Assembly (NCBI RefSeq): GCF_016801985.1
Contig: NZ_JAEVLS010000002.1
Coordinates: 1,178,001-1,242,000, forward strand
Reading direction: 5' to 3'
DNA from: Steroidobacter gossypii
GTDB taxonomy: Bacteria > Pseudomonadota > Gammaproteobacteria > Steroidobacterales > Steroidobacteraceae
DNA length: 64,000 nucleotides
The translations under genes were made by a program, and so were the position numbers. A model generated the notes under the pieces. That model worked only from the letters and a program-made list of their open reading frames with translations. It did not search any database and was not told the DNA's origin. How positions within the stretch are numbered: position 1 is the stretch's first letter; each line of letters starts with the position of its first letter. Shown here in pieces: positions 44,080 through 52,704 of this stretch.

Positions 44080-45104
44080 CAGAGCGTTCCGTAGCTTCTT
44101 AGAATGGGACGGACCTGGTTGGCGCCGTCGCTGCGATACAACAGACTGTACAGCGTGAACCGTTGAGTGCCAAGCGTGACCCAGATGGTGGCCAGAAAGT
44201 AATCGCTGCTTTCATCGATGATGTCCTGCACGGCTTGTCTCTGGTCGGGCGGCAGTCCGCTCAGGCTGGGTTCGAAGTCTTGTTTGTTCGGAAAGCAGCG
44301 TTGCATGCGGGATTGTTTGGTGCTCTCGCGCGCGAGTGTGAATTGTCTGCTGCCGCCCACCAGCGCATCCAGCAATTCAGGCGAGGCGGTACACAGATTG
44401 ATCTTGGCGTCCGAGGGCAGCGCGGTGACATACGGCGCCAGCCTGCGATAACGCTCGATGCCGAATTCCGGCAACGCGAGCAGCTCGCTGGCGCGAGTGA
44501 TCGGCATGTTCGCGGTGCGATACGCCGGCTGCAGATTGGTGTAAACCGGATCCTCGGCGCCATCGGGAAAGCCGGGATTGTTGTCCGAGTCGATCCAGTC
44601 GGCGATCAGGCTGGCCCATTTCGGCTCCAGCTCCAGGATCTCCAGCAGCCGCTGAAAGCGCTCCACCGCCGGCTGATTCACCTGGCCGATGCCGGCATTG
44701 TCGAAGCTCACCAGGCTGTTGAGATTGAACCGACCCTGCAGGTCTTCCAGCTGGCCTTCGAATTCGCCGCCGACGTCTTCGAGCGGAATCGGCGGAATGG
44801 GCGTGGCCCATTCTTCGGTGAAATCGTCCTGCTTGGAGCTTTGCATCTTGTCGCGGCGGAGCGCATCGGACGCCCAGGCTTCGCCGCCGAGCGCGATCTC
44901 GAAGGACTGATCCAGCGAGAACATGTTCGCGGTGCGACGCTGATCGAGATAGCCCCGAAAGCCCACCTCGGCGGCTAGCATCGTGGCCAGCGCCACGATC
45001 AGCACGGCCATGATCAGCGCGACGCCGCGTTGTTTGCCGGGCGGACGCCTGCTGCGCAGGCCGCCCGAACGTCGCGAGCGCATGGATGCGCAGGAGCGGC
45101 TCAT
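44079..45104 (-). CDS. gspK: Type II secretion system minor pseudopilin K
   Basis: This 341-residue protein is the large tip pseudopilin. The prepilin peptidase site is in GKQRGVALIMAVLIVALATML, where Gly precedes the hydrophobic helix. As usual for GspK, the +5 Glu is absent. The globular part carries LQGRFNLNSLV and a SAM-like/Ca-binding region (WIDSDNNPGFPDGAEDPVY). The ATG at 45104 is chosen because it overlaps the gspJ stop as ATGA; the longer frame upstream runs into gspJ in another frame. GspK with I and J caps the pseudopilus. Confidence 0.92.
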   Translation of the reverse strand: MSRSCASMRSRRSGGLRSRRPPGKQRGVALIMAVLIVALATMLAAEVGFRGYLDQRRTANMFSLDQSFEIALGGEAWASDALRRDKMQSSKQDDFTEEWATPIPPIPLEDVGGEFEGQLEDLQGRFNLNSLVSFDNAGIGQVNQPAVERFQRLLEILELEPKWASLIADWIDSDNNPGFPDGAEDPVYTNLQPAYRTANMPITRASELLALPEFGIERYRRLAPYVTALPSDAKINLCTASPELLDALVGGSRQFTLARESTKQSRMQRCFPNKQDFEPSLSGLPPDQRQAVQDIIDESSDYFLATIWVTLGTQRFTLYSLLYRSDGANQVRPILRSYGTL

Positions 45105-45709
45105 CCCGACACCTCCATCAGACGTTTGATCTCGCCCCAGTCCTCCAGCTCGAGCGTGACCTCGACGGCGATGGGACGCAGTCGCGGCGCATCCGGCGCC
45201 GAGTAGCCGAGCGGCGGCCACTGCTCGTGCCAGGCCCGATTGGAATCCATGAAGCGCATCTCCACACGCTTGACGCGTTCGAGCAGCACGGCGCTTTCAG
45301 GCTCGCTGTCCATGGTGCGATCGAGCGCCAGCCAGTATTCGCGGATCAGTCGGGTGTCTTCGAGTCGGTACGCCACACGCTGCAAAGTGGAGCGGGGCAT
45401 GCCGATCGGATTGCTCCAGCTCGAATGAGTGAGCTCTGCAATCGTCTCCCGGCGCGTATCGGCGCGCAGCGCCGGCTGCAGCGAGTCTCCCAGCGGCTCG
45501 CGCACCGGTCGCGGCTCGAGCGATGTGAAATCGAGATTCAGACGTTGCATCGCCGCTTGGATCTCGCGCGTGCGCCCCGCGCCCGCGTTGACGATGTCGC
45601 TTTGTTTCATCATCTCGTTGTAGCCGCCCATGGCAATGGCGGCCACGATGGCGAAAATGAATATCGCCACGAGCAGTTCGACCAATGTGATGCCGCGCGC
45701 CCGGTTCAT
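45101..45709 (-). CDS. gspJ: Type II secretion system minor pseudopilin J
   Basis: This 202-residue minor pseudopilin begins MNRARG-ITLVELLVAIFIFAIVAAIAM: a short basic leader, Gly at the cleavage site and Glu at +5. The conserved MMKQSDIV and the LNLDFTSLEPRPVR stretch are typical of GspJ. The stop overlaps gspK (ATGA) and the start overlaps the gspI stop by 4 bp. It forms the tip complex with GspI and GspK. Confidence 0.92.
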   Translation of the reverse strand: MNRARGITLVELLVAIFIFAIVAAIAMGGYNEMMKQSDIVNAGAGRTREIQAAMQRLNLDFTSLEPRPVREPLGDSLQPALRADTRRETIAELTHSSWSNPIGMPRSTLQRVAYRLEDTRLIREYWLALDRTMDSEPESAVLLERVKRVEMRFMDSNRAWHEQWPPLGYSAPDAPRLRPIAVEVTLELEDWGEIKRLMEVSG

Positions 45710-46260
45710 GTTTCGGGGTTCTCCGGCTCCGGAGGCACCACTTCGCCCGGCTCGAGGTCGGGCTGCGGCTCATTGTTATCCGAGTCCTGCCGATCGCCGC
45801 CGCGCTGATCCTGACCACCGGGGCCCGGGCCTTGGTCCTGGGCCGCCGACCAGTTCAAGCTCACCGTCCCGGCCGGAGCCACGGCCGTGCCATAGAAGCC
45901 GCTGACGAATGCGAGCGAGCTGTTCTCCGGCGCCTCCGACGGCCGCACCCGCACTTCGATGCGGCGGATCGATTCCACTGGCGTCTGCGTCACGACCATG
46001 GTCCAGCGCCAGTCGCGCCCGGCCATTTCCACTTCATCGGAGCTCTTGTCGATGGGTGGAGCGCTGGGCTGCAGCCGCACCTGCGTGAGCTGATTCATCG
46101 CGATCCAGTGCGCGATGGTCTTCTCTCGCATATAGGAGCTGTTGTTGGCCGTCTGACTCACCGTCTGGATGACGGCCAGCATTCCGAGGCCGACGACGAC
46201 CAGCGCCACCAGCACTTCGATCAGCGTGAAACCTTTTTTGCGATTGCTATGGACGCGCAC
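45706..46260 (-). CDS. gspI: Type II secretion system minor pseudopilin I
   Basis: This 184-residue protein carries a prepilin leader (MRVHSNRKKG) and FTLIEVLVALVVVGLGMLAVI, with Glu at +5. It has the GspI hallmark segments TANNSSYMREKTIAHWIAMN and RDWRWTM. Most GspI proteins end near residue 125-130. This one has a Pro/Gly/Asp/Gln-rich tail (about 140-184, rich in PGPGG, RGGD and EPQPDLEPG) that is unusual. It overlaps gspH by 14 bp and gspJ by 4 bp. Confidence 0.9.
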   Translation of the reverse strand: MRVHSNRKKGFTLIEVLVALVVVGLGMLAVIQTVSQTANNSSYMREKTIAHWIAMNQLTQVRLQPSAPPIDKSSDEVEMAGRDWRWTMVVTQTPVESIRRIEVRVRPSEAPENSSLAFVSGFYGTAVAPAGTVSLNWSAAQDQGPGPGGQDQRGGDRQDSDNNEPQPDLEPGEVVPPEPENPET

Positions 46261-46996
46261 TGGACACCCGCGTCGGTCGGTCTCGTTCGTTGTCCGGCGG
46301 CGGCTTGGTTTGCAGCAGCGGGCCCCACTGATTGCGCTCGTCGCGATTCTCGACGCGCAGATCGTTGTTGGCGAGCGCGGTCACGCGCCACAACGCCGGC
46401 TGATTGTCGCGTTCGATCTCCAGCTCGAACGGCATCACTTCACCGCTGGAGAGAACCATGATGTGGGGTGGGAACTTCTGACTCTCATCGTCGTCCTGCT
46501 TGCGCTCGCGCAGCGCGGCCGGAATGTCTTCGTCGTCCTCATCGTCGATCTTGTCTTTGGGCGGAATGCGCTCGGGCAGGCCGGGCTTCAGCACGATCTC
46601 GCGCGACTCCAGGCGCAGCCGGAAACGCAGCCCTTCGGGCAATTCGCGTTGCGCGAACAGCTCGTCGTACTCGATCAGCTCCCAGCGGTTCATGCGCGAG
46701 TCGAGGCGAAGGAATTCATAAGCGTCCTGCCCGATGTAGATGCCGAAGTCCTCGACCTGCAGCTCCGCTTCCTCGCGAGCCTGCTGCAACACCACCCAGA
46801 AGCGCCGCGCCTCTTCCTCGGCCTGCCGGTCGCGGCCAAGCACGCCGAACGACAGCATGGCCATGGATATCATCACGCCGACCACCACGATCACCACGAG
46901 CACTTCCAGCAGCGTAAAGCCGCGGTGGTTCCGGCCGGAGGGGGGGCAGGTGTGGATAATAAGAGAACTACCGATATGCGTAAGGCGCCGGATCAT
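46247..46996 (-). CDS. gspH: Type II secretion system minor pseudopilin H
   Basis: This 249-residue protein has a long prepilin leader of 26 residues ending RNHRG, then FTLLEVLVVIVVVGVMISMAML with Glu at +5. The globular domain has the GspH motif FGIYIGQDAYEFLRLD. A strongly acidic, Arg/Asp/Glu-rich insertion at about 147-172 (DDEDDED and a KQDDDES-like segment) is larger than usual. No closer start codon exists in frame. Only 19 bp separate it from the divergent rhombosortase gene, so promoters must overlap. gspG, the major pseudopilin that normally precedes gspH, is not here. Confidence 0.88.
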   Translation of the reverse strand: MIRRLTHIGSSLIIHTCPPSGRNHRGFTLLEVLVVIVVVGVMISMAMLSFGVLGRDRQAEEEARRFWVVLQQAREEAELQVEDFGIYIGQDAYEFLRLDSRMNRWELIEYDELFAQRELPEGLRFRLRLESREIVLKPGLPERIPPKDKIDDEDDEDIPAALRERKQDDDESQKFPPHIMVLSSGEVMPFELEIERDNQPALWRVTALANNDLRVENRDERNQWGPLLQTKPPPDNERDRPTRVSSARP

Positions 46997-47015
46997 AACA
47001 AAGCAGATCGTACCA

Positions 47016-47663
47016 ATGAGTGACGGCTTGTCCCGGCCCGCACCCGCGAGTTCGCGCCGCTTTCGTCAATGGATGCCGGATCGCCGACCAGGGTCGTGGC
47101 TGCTTGGACTCGCCTGGCTCACGCTGGTTCTGTTGTCGCTGACTGGCGAAGGCGGGCAACTCGCTCTGCGCTACCAGCGCGACGCCGTGCTGCAGGGAGA
47201 ATACTGGCGGTTGATCACCGGGCACCTCGTGCACGGCACGCCAATGCACATGGTGCTGAACGCCGCGGGGCTGGGGCTGATCGCGGCGCTGTTCAGCGGC
47301 GATTACTCCTGGCGCGCCTGGCTGCTGATCGCGCTGTTCAGCATGGTCGCCATCGATGTGGCTTTTGTCTCCTGGGAGCCACAACTGCACTGGTACGTGG
47401 GCTTGTCGGGCGTTCTGCATGGTGCGTTGGCGGCCGGCGCGGTGGCCTGGTGGCGCCACGAATCGACGCGGCTGGCGCTGGTGTTGAGCGCCATTTTCGT
47501 GGGCAAACTGGCCTGGGAGCAGTGGCAGGGCGCGCTGCCCCTGTCGGGCGATCTGCCGGTCGTTGTAGATGCGCACCTCTATGGCGCGTTGGGCGGCGCG
47601 GTGGCCGCGGCGCTGCTGTGGGTCGTTGCCCACACGCAAGTTGCCGATAAGTCAAGGAGCTAG
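47016..47663 (+). CDS. rrtA: Rhombosortase (rhomboid-family protease, GlyGly-CTERM processing)
   Basis: This 215-residue integral membrane serine protease of the rhomboid superfamily has about six hydrophobic segments. The catalytic Ser is S131 in YVGLSGVLHG (GxSGxxHG) and the catalytic His H187 in DAHLYGALGG. WRLITGHLVHGTPMHMVLNAAGL carries the usual TGH/HxxxN motif. These features and the length match the rhombosortase family, which removes the GlyGly-CTERM anchor of exoproteins destined for type II secretion. It is divergent from the gsp cluster. No GlyGly-CTERM substrate gene was recognised in the window. The ATG at 47016 is preferred over the longer open frame because of homology. Confidence 0.87.
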   Translation: MSDGLSRPAPASSRRFRQWMPDRRPGSWLLGLAWLTLVLLSLTGEGGQLALRYQRDAVLQGEYWRLITGHLVHGTPMHMVLNAAGLGLIAALFSGDYSWRAWLLIALFSMVAIDVAFVSWEPQLHWYVGLSGVLHGALAAGAVAWWRHESTRLALVLSAIFVGKLAWEQWQGALPLSGDLPVVVDAHLYGALGGAVAAALLWVVAHTQVADKSRS

Positions 47664-47682
47664 CCGTCCCGAGGCGGATGGA

Positions 47683-47688
47683 TATAAT
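47683..47688 (+). promoter_or_regulatory. Consensus -10 element upstream of fabD
   Basis: TATAAT exactly, 72 bp upstream of the fabD TTG start and 20 bp past the rhombosortase stop, followed by a GC-rich run. A convincing -35 was not found at 16-18 bp. Confidence 0.45.
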
Positions 47689-47759
47689 CGCGCGCCGCAT
47701 GAACTTGGGCATGCAGGTATCGGGACCGTCAACGGTCTGAAGGTCAATCAGGAGCGCAT

Positions 47760-48719
47760 TTGAGTTTTGCTTTTGTATTCCCCGGGCAGGGATCCCAGTC
47801 GGTGGGCATGCTGGCGGCCTTGGCCAGCGCCGAGCCGCTGGTTCAGGAGACCTTCGCCGAAGCGTCGTCCGTGCTGGGCTACGACCTGTGGCAGCTGTGC
47901 CAGCAGGGCCCGGAAGATCAATTGGGCGCCACCGAGCGCACGCAGCCGGCGATGTTGACGGCCGGCGTCGCCACCTGGCGCGTCTGGCGCAAGCATGGCG
48001 GTCCGTTGCCGTCGGCGATGGCGGGGCACAGCCTCGGTGAGTACTCCGCGCTGGTGTGCTCCGGCGCATTGGATTTCAAGACCGCGGTCGCGCTCGTACA
48101 GTTTCGCGGTCAGGCCATGCAGGCGGCTGTCCCAGCCGGCCGAGGCGCGATGGCCGCCATCCTCGGCGTCGAAGATGCCGAAGTGGAAGCTGCGTGCTCC
48201 GAAGCCACCCAGGCAGGGCCCGCTGGCGAGATCGTGCAGGCCGCCAACTTCAATTCTCCCGGCCAGGTGGTGATCGCAGGCAGCGCGGACGCCGTCGATC
48301 GCGCCATCGAGCTGTTGAAGGCCAAGGGCGCCAAGCGCGCCATCAAGCTGCCAGTGAGCGTACCTTCGCATACTGCGTTGATGCAGCCTGCGGCCGATCG
48401 ACTTGCGGAGAAGTTACAAAGCATCAGCTTCGCGCAGCCCGAAGTGCGCGATATCTACACCGTCGATGTGAAGACCCATCAAGGTCCGGACAGCATCCGT
48501 CAGGCCCTGGTGCAGCAGTTGGTGAAGCCGGTGCGCTGGACTGAAACAGTGCGCGCCATGCTCGCCGGCGGCGCCAGGACGCTGGTGGAGTGCGGTCCCG
48601 GTAAAGTGCTGACGGGCCTGAATCGTCGCATCGACAAGAACAAGGACATCGGGATGCTGGCCATCGAGGATCCCGAGTCGTTGCAACAGGCGCTTGCCGC
48701 CTGTCGGAGTCAGTCATGA
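47760..48719 (+). CDS. fabD: Malonyl-CoA:ACP transacylase
   Basis: This 319-residue enzyme transfers malonyl from CoA to ACP. It opens FAFVFPGQGSQSVGML and has the catalytic Ser S91 in GHSLGEYSALV. The active-site Arg segment lies in VQFRGQAMQ, and the His in VPSHTALM (~201). The start is TTG at 47760, preceded by AGGAG 6 bp upstream, and aligns with the family N-terminus. The stop overlaps fabG (ATGA). plsX and fabH, which often precede fabD, are not here; the rhombosortase gene occupies that place. Confidence 0.95.
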   Translation: MSFAFVFPGQGSQSVGMLAALASAEPLVQETFAEASSVLGYDLWQLCQQGPEDQLGATERTQPAMLTAGVATWRVWRKHGGPLPSAMAGHSLGEYSALVCSGALDFKTAVALVQFRGQAMQAAVPAGRGAMAAILGVEDAEVEAACSEATQAGPAGEIVQAANFNSPGQVVIAGSADAVDRAIELLKAKGAKRAIKLPVSVPSHTALMQPAADRLAEKLQSISFAQPEVRDIYTVDVKTHQGPDSIRQALVQQLVKPVRWTETVRAMLAGGARTLVECGPGKVLTGLNRRIDKNKDIGMLAIEDPESLQQALAACRSQS

Positions 48720-49468
48720 GTGAGTCGGTGTTGGCTCAGGAACTCGCGCTGGTCACTGGCGCTTCGCGCGGCATCGGGCGAGCAATCGCTGAACAGCTGG
48801 CGCGCAACGGCGCAACAGTGATCGGCACGGCGACCACGGAAGCGGGTGCTCAAGGCATTACCGAATGGCTCGCCGCCGGCAACTTCAAAGGCCGCGGCGT
48901 GGTGCTGAACGTGGCCGACGCAGCCTCGACGGAAGCCGCGTTAAAGGACATCGAAGCGAACGAAGGCGCGCTCACCATCCTGGTGAACAACGCCGGAATC
49001 ACCCGCGACAACCTGCTGCTACGAATGAAGCAGGAGGAGTGGGACGACATCATGAACACCAACCTGGCTTCGGTGTTTCGGCTCTCCAAAGCGGTCTTGC
49101 GCGGCATGATGAAAGCGCGCCGGGGCCGCATCATCAACATCGCCTCGGTGGTCGGTGTGATGGGCAACGCCGGGCAGACCAACTATGCCGCCGCCAAGGC
49201 CGGCATCATCGGTTTCTCCAAATCTCTGGCACGCGAAGTCGGTTCGCGCGGCATCACCGTAAACGTGGTGGCGCCCGGCTTCATCGCCACTGACATGACC
49301 GCCAAGCTGCCCGCCGAACAGCAACAAGCGCTGAGCGCTCACGTTGCGTTGGGACGACTGGGTTCTGTCGAGGATATTGCCCATGCTGTGGCGTTTCTTG
49401 CGTCGCCACAGGCCGGCTATATCACCGGCGAAACGCTGCACGTCAACGGTGGCATGTACATGGTCTGA
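48716..49468 (+). CDS. fabG: 3-oxoacyl-ACP reductase
   Basis: This 250-residue NADPH-dependent short-chain dehydrogenase reduces beta-ketoacyl-ACP. It has TGASRGIGRAIAE as the cofactor motif, NNAGITRDNLLLRM (FabG-specific), the catalytic triad S144, Y157 and K161 in NYAAAKAG, and the PGFIATDMT motif. The C-terminus ITGETLHVNGGMYM is the FabG signature. It overlaps fabD and is followed by acpP with a strong promoter in the 159-bp gap. Confidence 0.96.
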   Translation: MSESVLAQELALVTGASRGIGRAIAEQLARNGATVIGTATTEAGAQGITEWLAAGNFKGRGVVLNVADAASTEAALKDIEANEGALTILVNNAGITRDNLLLRMKQEEWDDIMNTNLASVFRLSKAVLRGMMKARRGRIINIASVVGVMGNAGQTNYAAAKAGIIGFSKSLAREVGSRGITVNVVAPGFIATDMTAKLPAEQQQALSAHVALGRLGSVEDIAHAVAFLASPQAGYITGETLHVNGGMYMV

Positions 49469-49512
49469 CCGTGCCAGGTCAGTCGCAATTGTCAGTCAAA
49501 GTTTCGCAAATG

Positions 49513-49541
49513 TTGGCCCCACCGGGCCTTTAACTTAGAAT
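49513..49541 (+). promoter_or_regulatory. acpP promoter
   Basis: TTGGCC (49513-49518), 17-bp spacer, TAGAAT (49536-49541), then a run of C/G. It lies about 87 bp before acpP. An independent promoter would let acyl carrier protein be made in excess over the operon's enzymes. A small GGCCC/GGGCC hairpin lies within the spacer. Confidence 0.6.
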
Positions 49542-49627
49542 ACGCCCCCCGTGCGACCCCACCCATGAACAAAAAGGGTCGGTCTCGAGCGAAGGGTTTA
49601 AGCACCTCATAGAGGACTCGTAATCAA

Positions 49628-49870
49628 ATGAGCAGTATTGAACAGCAGGTCAAAGCCATCGTCGCCGAACAACTGGGGGTGAAAGAGGAAGAAGTCACCA
49701 ACGACGCTTCCTTCGTCGACGACCTGGGCGCCGACTCGCTCGATACGGTCGAGCTGGTGATGGCGCTGGAAGAGGAGTTCGAGACCGAGATCCCGGACGA
49801 GGACGCGGAGAAGATCACCACCGTGCAGCAGGCGATCGATTACATCACCGAGCGCCGCAACCAGGCCTGA
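49628..49870 (+). CDS. acpP: Acyl carrier protein
   Basis: This 80-residue acidic helical carrier of acyl chains has the phosphopantetheine site at S37 in [19 protein letters not shown]. Length and acidity match bacterial AcpP. It has its own upstream promoter, and AGAGGA precedes the start by ~11 bp. A stem-loop follows it before fabF. It is the partner of FabD, FabG and FabF encoded around it. Confidence 0.98.
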   Translation: MSSIEQQVKAIVAEQLGVKEEEVTNDASFVDDLGADSLDTVELVMALEEEFETEIPDEDAEKITTVQQAIDYITERRNQA

Positions 49871-49929
49871 GGCCACGCGAGCTGCCGGCGCTTCCCGATA
49901 TAGACGTGAGCGCCACCGCTGAAGCATAA

Positions 49930-49955
49930 GGAAGGCCGCACATCCACGGTCTTCC
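49930..49955 (+). terminator. Hairpin between acpP and fabF (possible attenuator)
   Basis: A 9-bp stem with one G-U pair (GGAAGGCCG with CGGTCTTCC) and an 8-nt loop in the 157-bp acpP-fabF gap. No T tract follows, so it may be a partial terminator or an RNA stabiliser that raises acpP mRNA over downstream genes. Confidence 0.35.
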
Positions 49956-50027
49956 GCCAATTGCCCCTCGCCAATCCGCCCCCAATGTCCCGTCTACCGT
50001 TCGAAGTCACGCTTGTGAGGTAACCGC

Positions 50028-51272
50028 TTGTCCAAGCGACGCGTCGTCATCACTGGTCTGGGCATCGTTTCTCCCGTCGGCTCAACAATCGATTCGGCGT
50101 GGCGCAACGTGCTCGAAGGCAAGAGCGGCATCGTGCCGATCACCCGTTTCGATGCGAGCGCATTTCCCGTGCGCTTCCACGGCGCGGTGGCGGAGTTCGA
50201 TGCTGAGAAATATCTGCCGGCGAAACGGCTGCGGAACATGGATCCGTTCATGCACTATGGCTACGCCGCGGCGGCCGACGCCATCAAGGACGCCGGCCTG
50301 CAAGTCACACCGGAGAACGAGCAGCGCATCGGCGTGGCGATGGGTGCGGGCATCGGCGGCCTCGACACCATCGAGGAGAATCACACCAAGTGGATGGAGA
50401 CCAAGAGCCCCAAGCGCATCTCTCCATTCTTCGTGCCCGGCAGCATCATCAACATGATCTCCGGCCACGTTTCCATCGATTTCAAACTCAAGGGACCGAA
50501 CATCGCGACGGTCACCGCGTGCACGACCTCAACGCACTCGATCGGTCTTGCCATGCGTTTGATTCAATACGGCGACGCCGATGTGATGATCGCCGGCGCC
50601 GGTGAAATGGCAACCACGCCGCTCGGCCTCGGCAGCTTCTGCCAGGCGCGTGCGTTGTCGACTCGCAATGACGATCCGCAGGCGGCCAGCCGCCCGTGGG
50701 ACAAAGATCGCGACGGCTTCGTGCTGTCCGACGGCGCAGGCTCCGTCGTGCTCGAAGAGTACGAGCATGCCAAGAAGCGCGGCGCTCGCATCTATGCAGA
50801 GCTGGTCGGCTTCGGCATGAGCGGCGATGCGCATCACATGACGGCGCCGCCGGAAGACGGCGAGGGCGCGCGCCTGGCGATGGCCAATGCGCTGAACGAT
50901 GCGCAGTTGAATCCGAGCGACGTGCAGTACATCAACGCGCACGCCACCTCCACTGAATTGGGCGATCTTGCGGAGACGTTCGCGTTGAAGCGCGCCTTCG
51001 GCGAGCACGCGAGCAAGCTGGCCGTCAGCTCCACCAAGTCGATGACGGGTCATCTGCTCGGCGCGGCCGGTGCGGTCGAGGCCATCTTCTCGATCCTCGC
51101 AATCCGCGATCAGGTGGCCCCGCCGACCATCAACCTCGACAATCCCGGCGAGGGCTGCGATCTCGATTACGTGCCGAACGTCGCACGCCAGATGCCGATC
51201 AAGGTGGCGTTGTCGAATTCGTTCGGCTTCGGCGGCACCAATGGCAGCCTGATTTTCAAGAAGCTCGACTGA
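50028..51272 (+). CDS. fabF: 3-oxoacyl-ACP synthase II
   Basis: This 414-residue condensing enzyme elongates acyl chains with malonyl-ACP. The nucleophile is C165 in [13 protein letters not shown]. The two histidines lie in [11 protein letters not shown] (~305) and [15 protein letters not shown] (~342), giving the Cys-His-His triad of [16 protein letters not shown] is the C-terminal glycine loop. The start is TTG at 50028, with GAGG upstream. It aligns with the usual N-terminus [15 protein letters not shown]. The next gene begins 2 bp after the stop. Confidence 0.95.
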   Translation: MSKRRVVITGLGIVSPVGSTIDSAWRNVLEGKSGIVPITRFDASAFPVRFHGAVAEFDAEKYLPAKRLRNMDPFMHYGYAAAADAIKDAGLQVTPENEQRIGVAMGAGIGGLDTIEENHTKWMETKSPKRISPFFVPGSIINMISGHVSIDFKLKGPNIATVTACTTSTHSIGLAMRLIQYGDADVMIAGAGEMATTPLGLGSFCQARALSTRNDDPQAASRPWDKDRDGFVLSDGAGSVVLEEYEHAKKRGARIYAELVGFGMSGDAHHMTAPPEDGEGARLAMANALNDAQLNPSDVQYINAHATSTELGDLAETFALKRAFGEHASKLAVSSTKSMTGHLLGAAGAVEAIFSILAIRDQVAPPTINLDNPGEGCDLDYVPNVARQMPIKVALSNSFGFGGTNGSLIFKKLD

Positions 51273-51273
51273 C

Positions 51274-52704
51274 TTGCAAGTGCGCGGCCAGGAGTCGCCC
51301 ACGTCTTTATCGATCGATCGAACGCCGTTACTGCAACCCTTGAGCGCCGATTCGTCGGCGCTTCTGGCGTTGCACGCCGCGTTTCCGGATCGCTATCCCG
51401 CCCTGTTCGAAAGCGCCGCGGCCGGTGCGTCGGCGACGCGCTTCGACATTCTGTTCGCGTACCCGCAGGCCCGACTGTCGCTGCTTCGTGATGGCAGGCT
51501 GAGTGGTCACGCCGTCGCATCGGACGAACGTTTCCTTTCTGGCCTGGACCGCTGGTGGCGCAGCGAGCGCCGCTCGCCCATTGCGGACTATGAGCTGCCC
51601 TTCAGCGGCGGCTGGCTGCTCTATCTGGGTTACGAGCTGGCCGGGCAGGTCGAGCCTCGCTTGAAGCTGCCAGGGCCCGCCGCGGGGCCGATCGCTTCAG
51701 CCATTCGCATTCCCGCCGCCATCATCCACGAGCGTAACAGCGGCAAGTCATGGGCGATGGCCGAGGCGGGCTTCGAATTGCTGCTGCCTCGGATGGCAAG
51801 TGACATCGCACATGCGCCGGCACTGACTGCGCCAGGCGTGCCGCTCGTGATGGGCGGCGTCAAGGAAGAGGAGCCTGCGAGATTTCTGACAAGCGTCGAG
51901 CGCGCGTTGACGTACATCGCCGCGGGCGATATCTACCAGGCGAATCTATCGCGAGCCTGGCAGGCGCGATTGTCGGCAGGGATTGCTCCCCAACACCTGT
52001 ACCAACGATTGCGCGAGACCAATCCCGCTCCCTTCAGCGGCATGGTGCGGCTGGATGGCATCACGGTGGTCAGCTCCTCGCCCGAGCGCCTGGTGTCCGT
52101 GCGCGACGGCCGGGTGTCGACGCGACCCATTGCAGGGACGCGGCCGCGAGGCCAGACTGCCGCGGCAGATGACGATCTTGCGCGCGAGCTGCACGCTCAT
52201 CCGAAGGAACGGGCCGAGCATGTGATGCTCATCGATCTGGAGCGCAATGACCTCGGACGAATCTGCGAAGCGGGCACCGTGAAGGTCGACGAGTTCATGA
52301 CTATTGAGTCGTACGCGCACGTCCATCACATCGTCTCCAACGTGAGCGGACAGCTGCGCGCCGATGCGACGCCGGGCGACGTGCTGGCCGCAGTCTTTCC
52401 CGGCGGCACGATCACGGGCTGTCCGAAGGTCCGCTGCATGGAAATCATCGCCGAGCTCGAAGGCGTGGCGCGCGGCGCATACACGGGCTCGTTCGGATAT
52501 CTCAATCGTGACGGCAGCATGGATTTGAACATCCTGATCCGCTCGCTCGAGATCGCTGGAGATCAACTGACGTTGCGAGCCGGGGCGGGCATTGTCGCCG
52601 ACTCCGTGCCCGAGCGGGAATTAGCGGAGACGCGCGCGAAGGCTCGCGGCGTATTGCGCGCCCTGGGTGATGTCACGGGCACTGACGCCGGTACAAGCTC
52701 ATGA
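51274..52704 (+). CDS. pabB: Aminodeoxychorismate synthase component I
   Basis: This 476-residue chorismate-utilising enzyme makes 4-amino-4-deoxychorismate for folate. GGWLLYLGYELAGQ is in the N-terminal domain. The chorismate-binding domain has YIAAGDIYQANLSRAW, PERLVSV, PIAGTRPRG and HVMLIDLERNDLGRIC. HHIVSNVSG, FPGGTITGCPKVRCMEIIAELE and the C-terminal GAGIVADSVPE motif follow. Anthranilate synthase TrpE is related, but linkage to pabC decides. The glutamine amidotransferase partner (pabA) is elsewhere. The start is probably TTG at 51274, 2 bp after fabF; a GTG at 51280 is an alternative. Confidence 0.92.
   Translation: MQVRGQESPTSLSIDRTPLLQPLSADSSALLALHAAFPDRYPALFESAAAGASATRFDILFAYPQARLSLLRDGRLSGHAVASDERFLSGLDRWWRSERRSPIADYELPFSGGWLLYLGYELAGQVEPRLKLPGPAAGPIASAIRIPAAIIHERNSGKSWAMAEAGFELLLPRMASDIAHAPALTAPGVPLVMGGVKEEEPARFLTSVERALTYIAAGDIYQANLSRAWQARLSAGIAPQHLYQRLRETNPAPFSGMVRLDGITVVSSSPERLVSVRDGRVSTRPIAGTRPRGQTAAADDDLARELHAHPKERAEHVMLIDLERNDLGRICEAGTVKVDEFMTIESYAHVHHIVSNVSGQLRADATPGDVLAAVFPGGTITGCPKVRCMEIIAELEGVARGAYTGSFGYLNRDGSMDLNILIRSLEIAGDQLTLRAGAGIVADSVPERELAETRAKARGVLRALGDVTGTDAGTSS

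Noticed and set aside
49565-49612. 15-codon basic leader ORF (MNKKGRSRAKGLSTS) before acpP
   Set aside because: It has no ribosome-binding site and no regulatory codon pattern. It more likely reflects the acpP leader RNA, which has a CGACCC/GGGTCG stem nearby.
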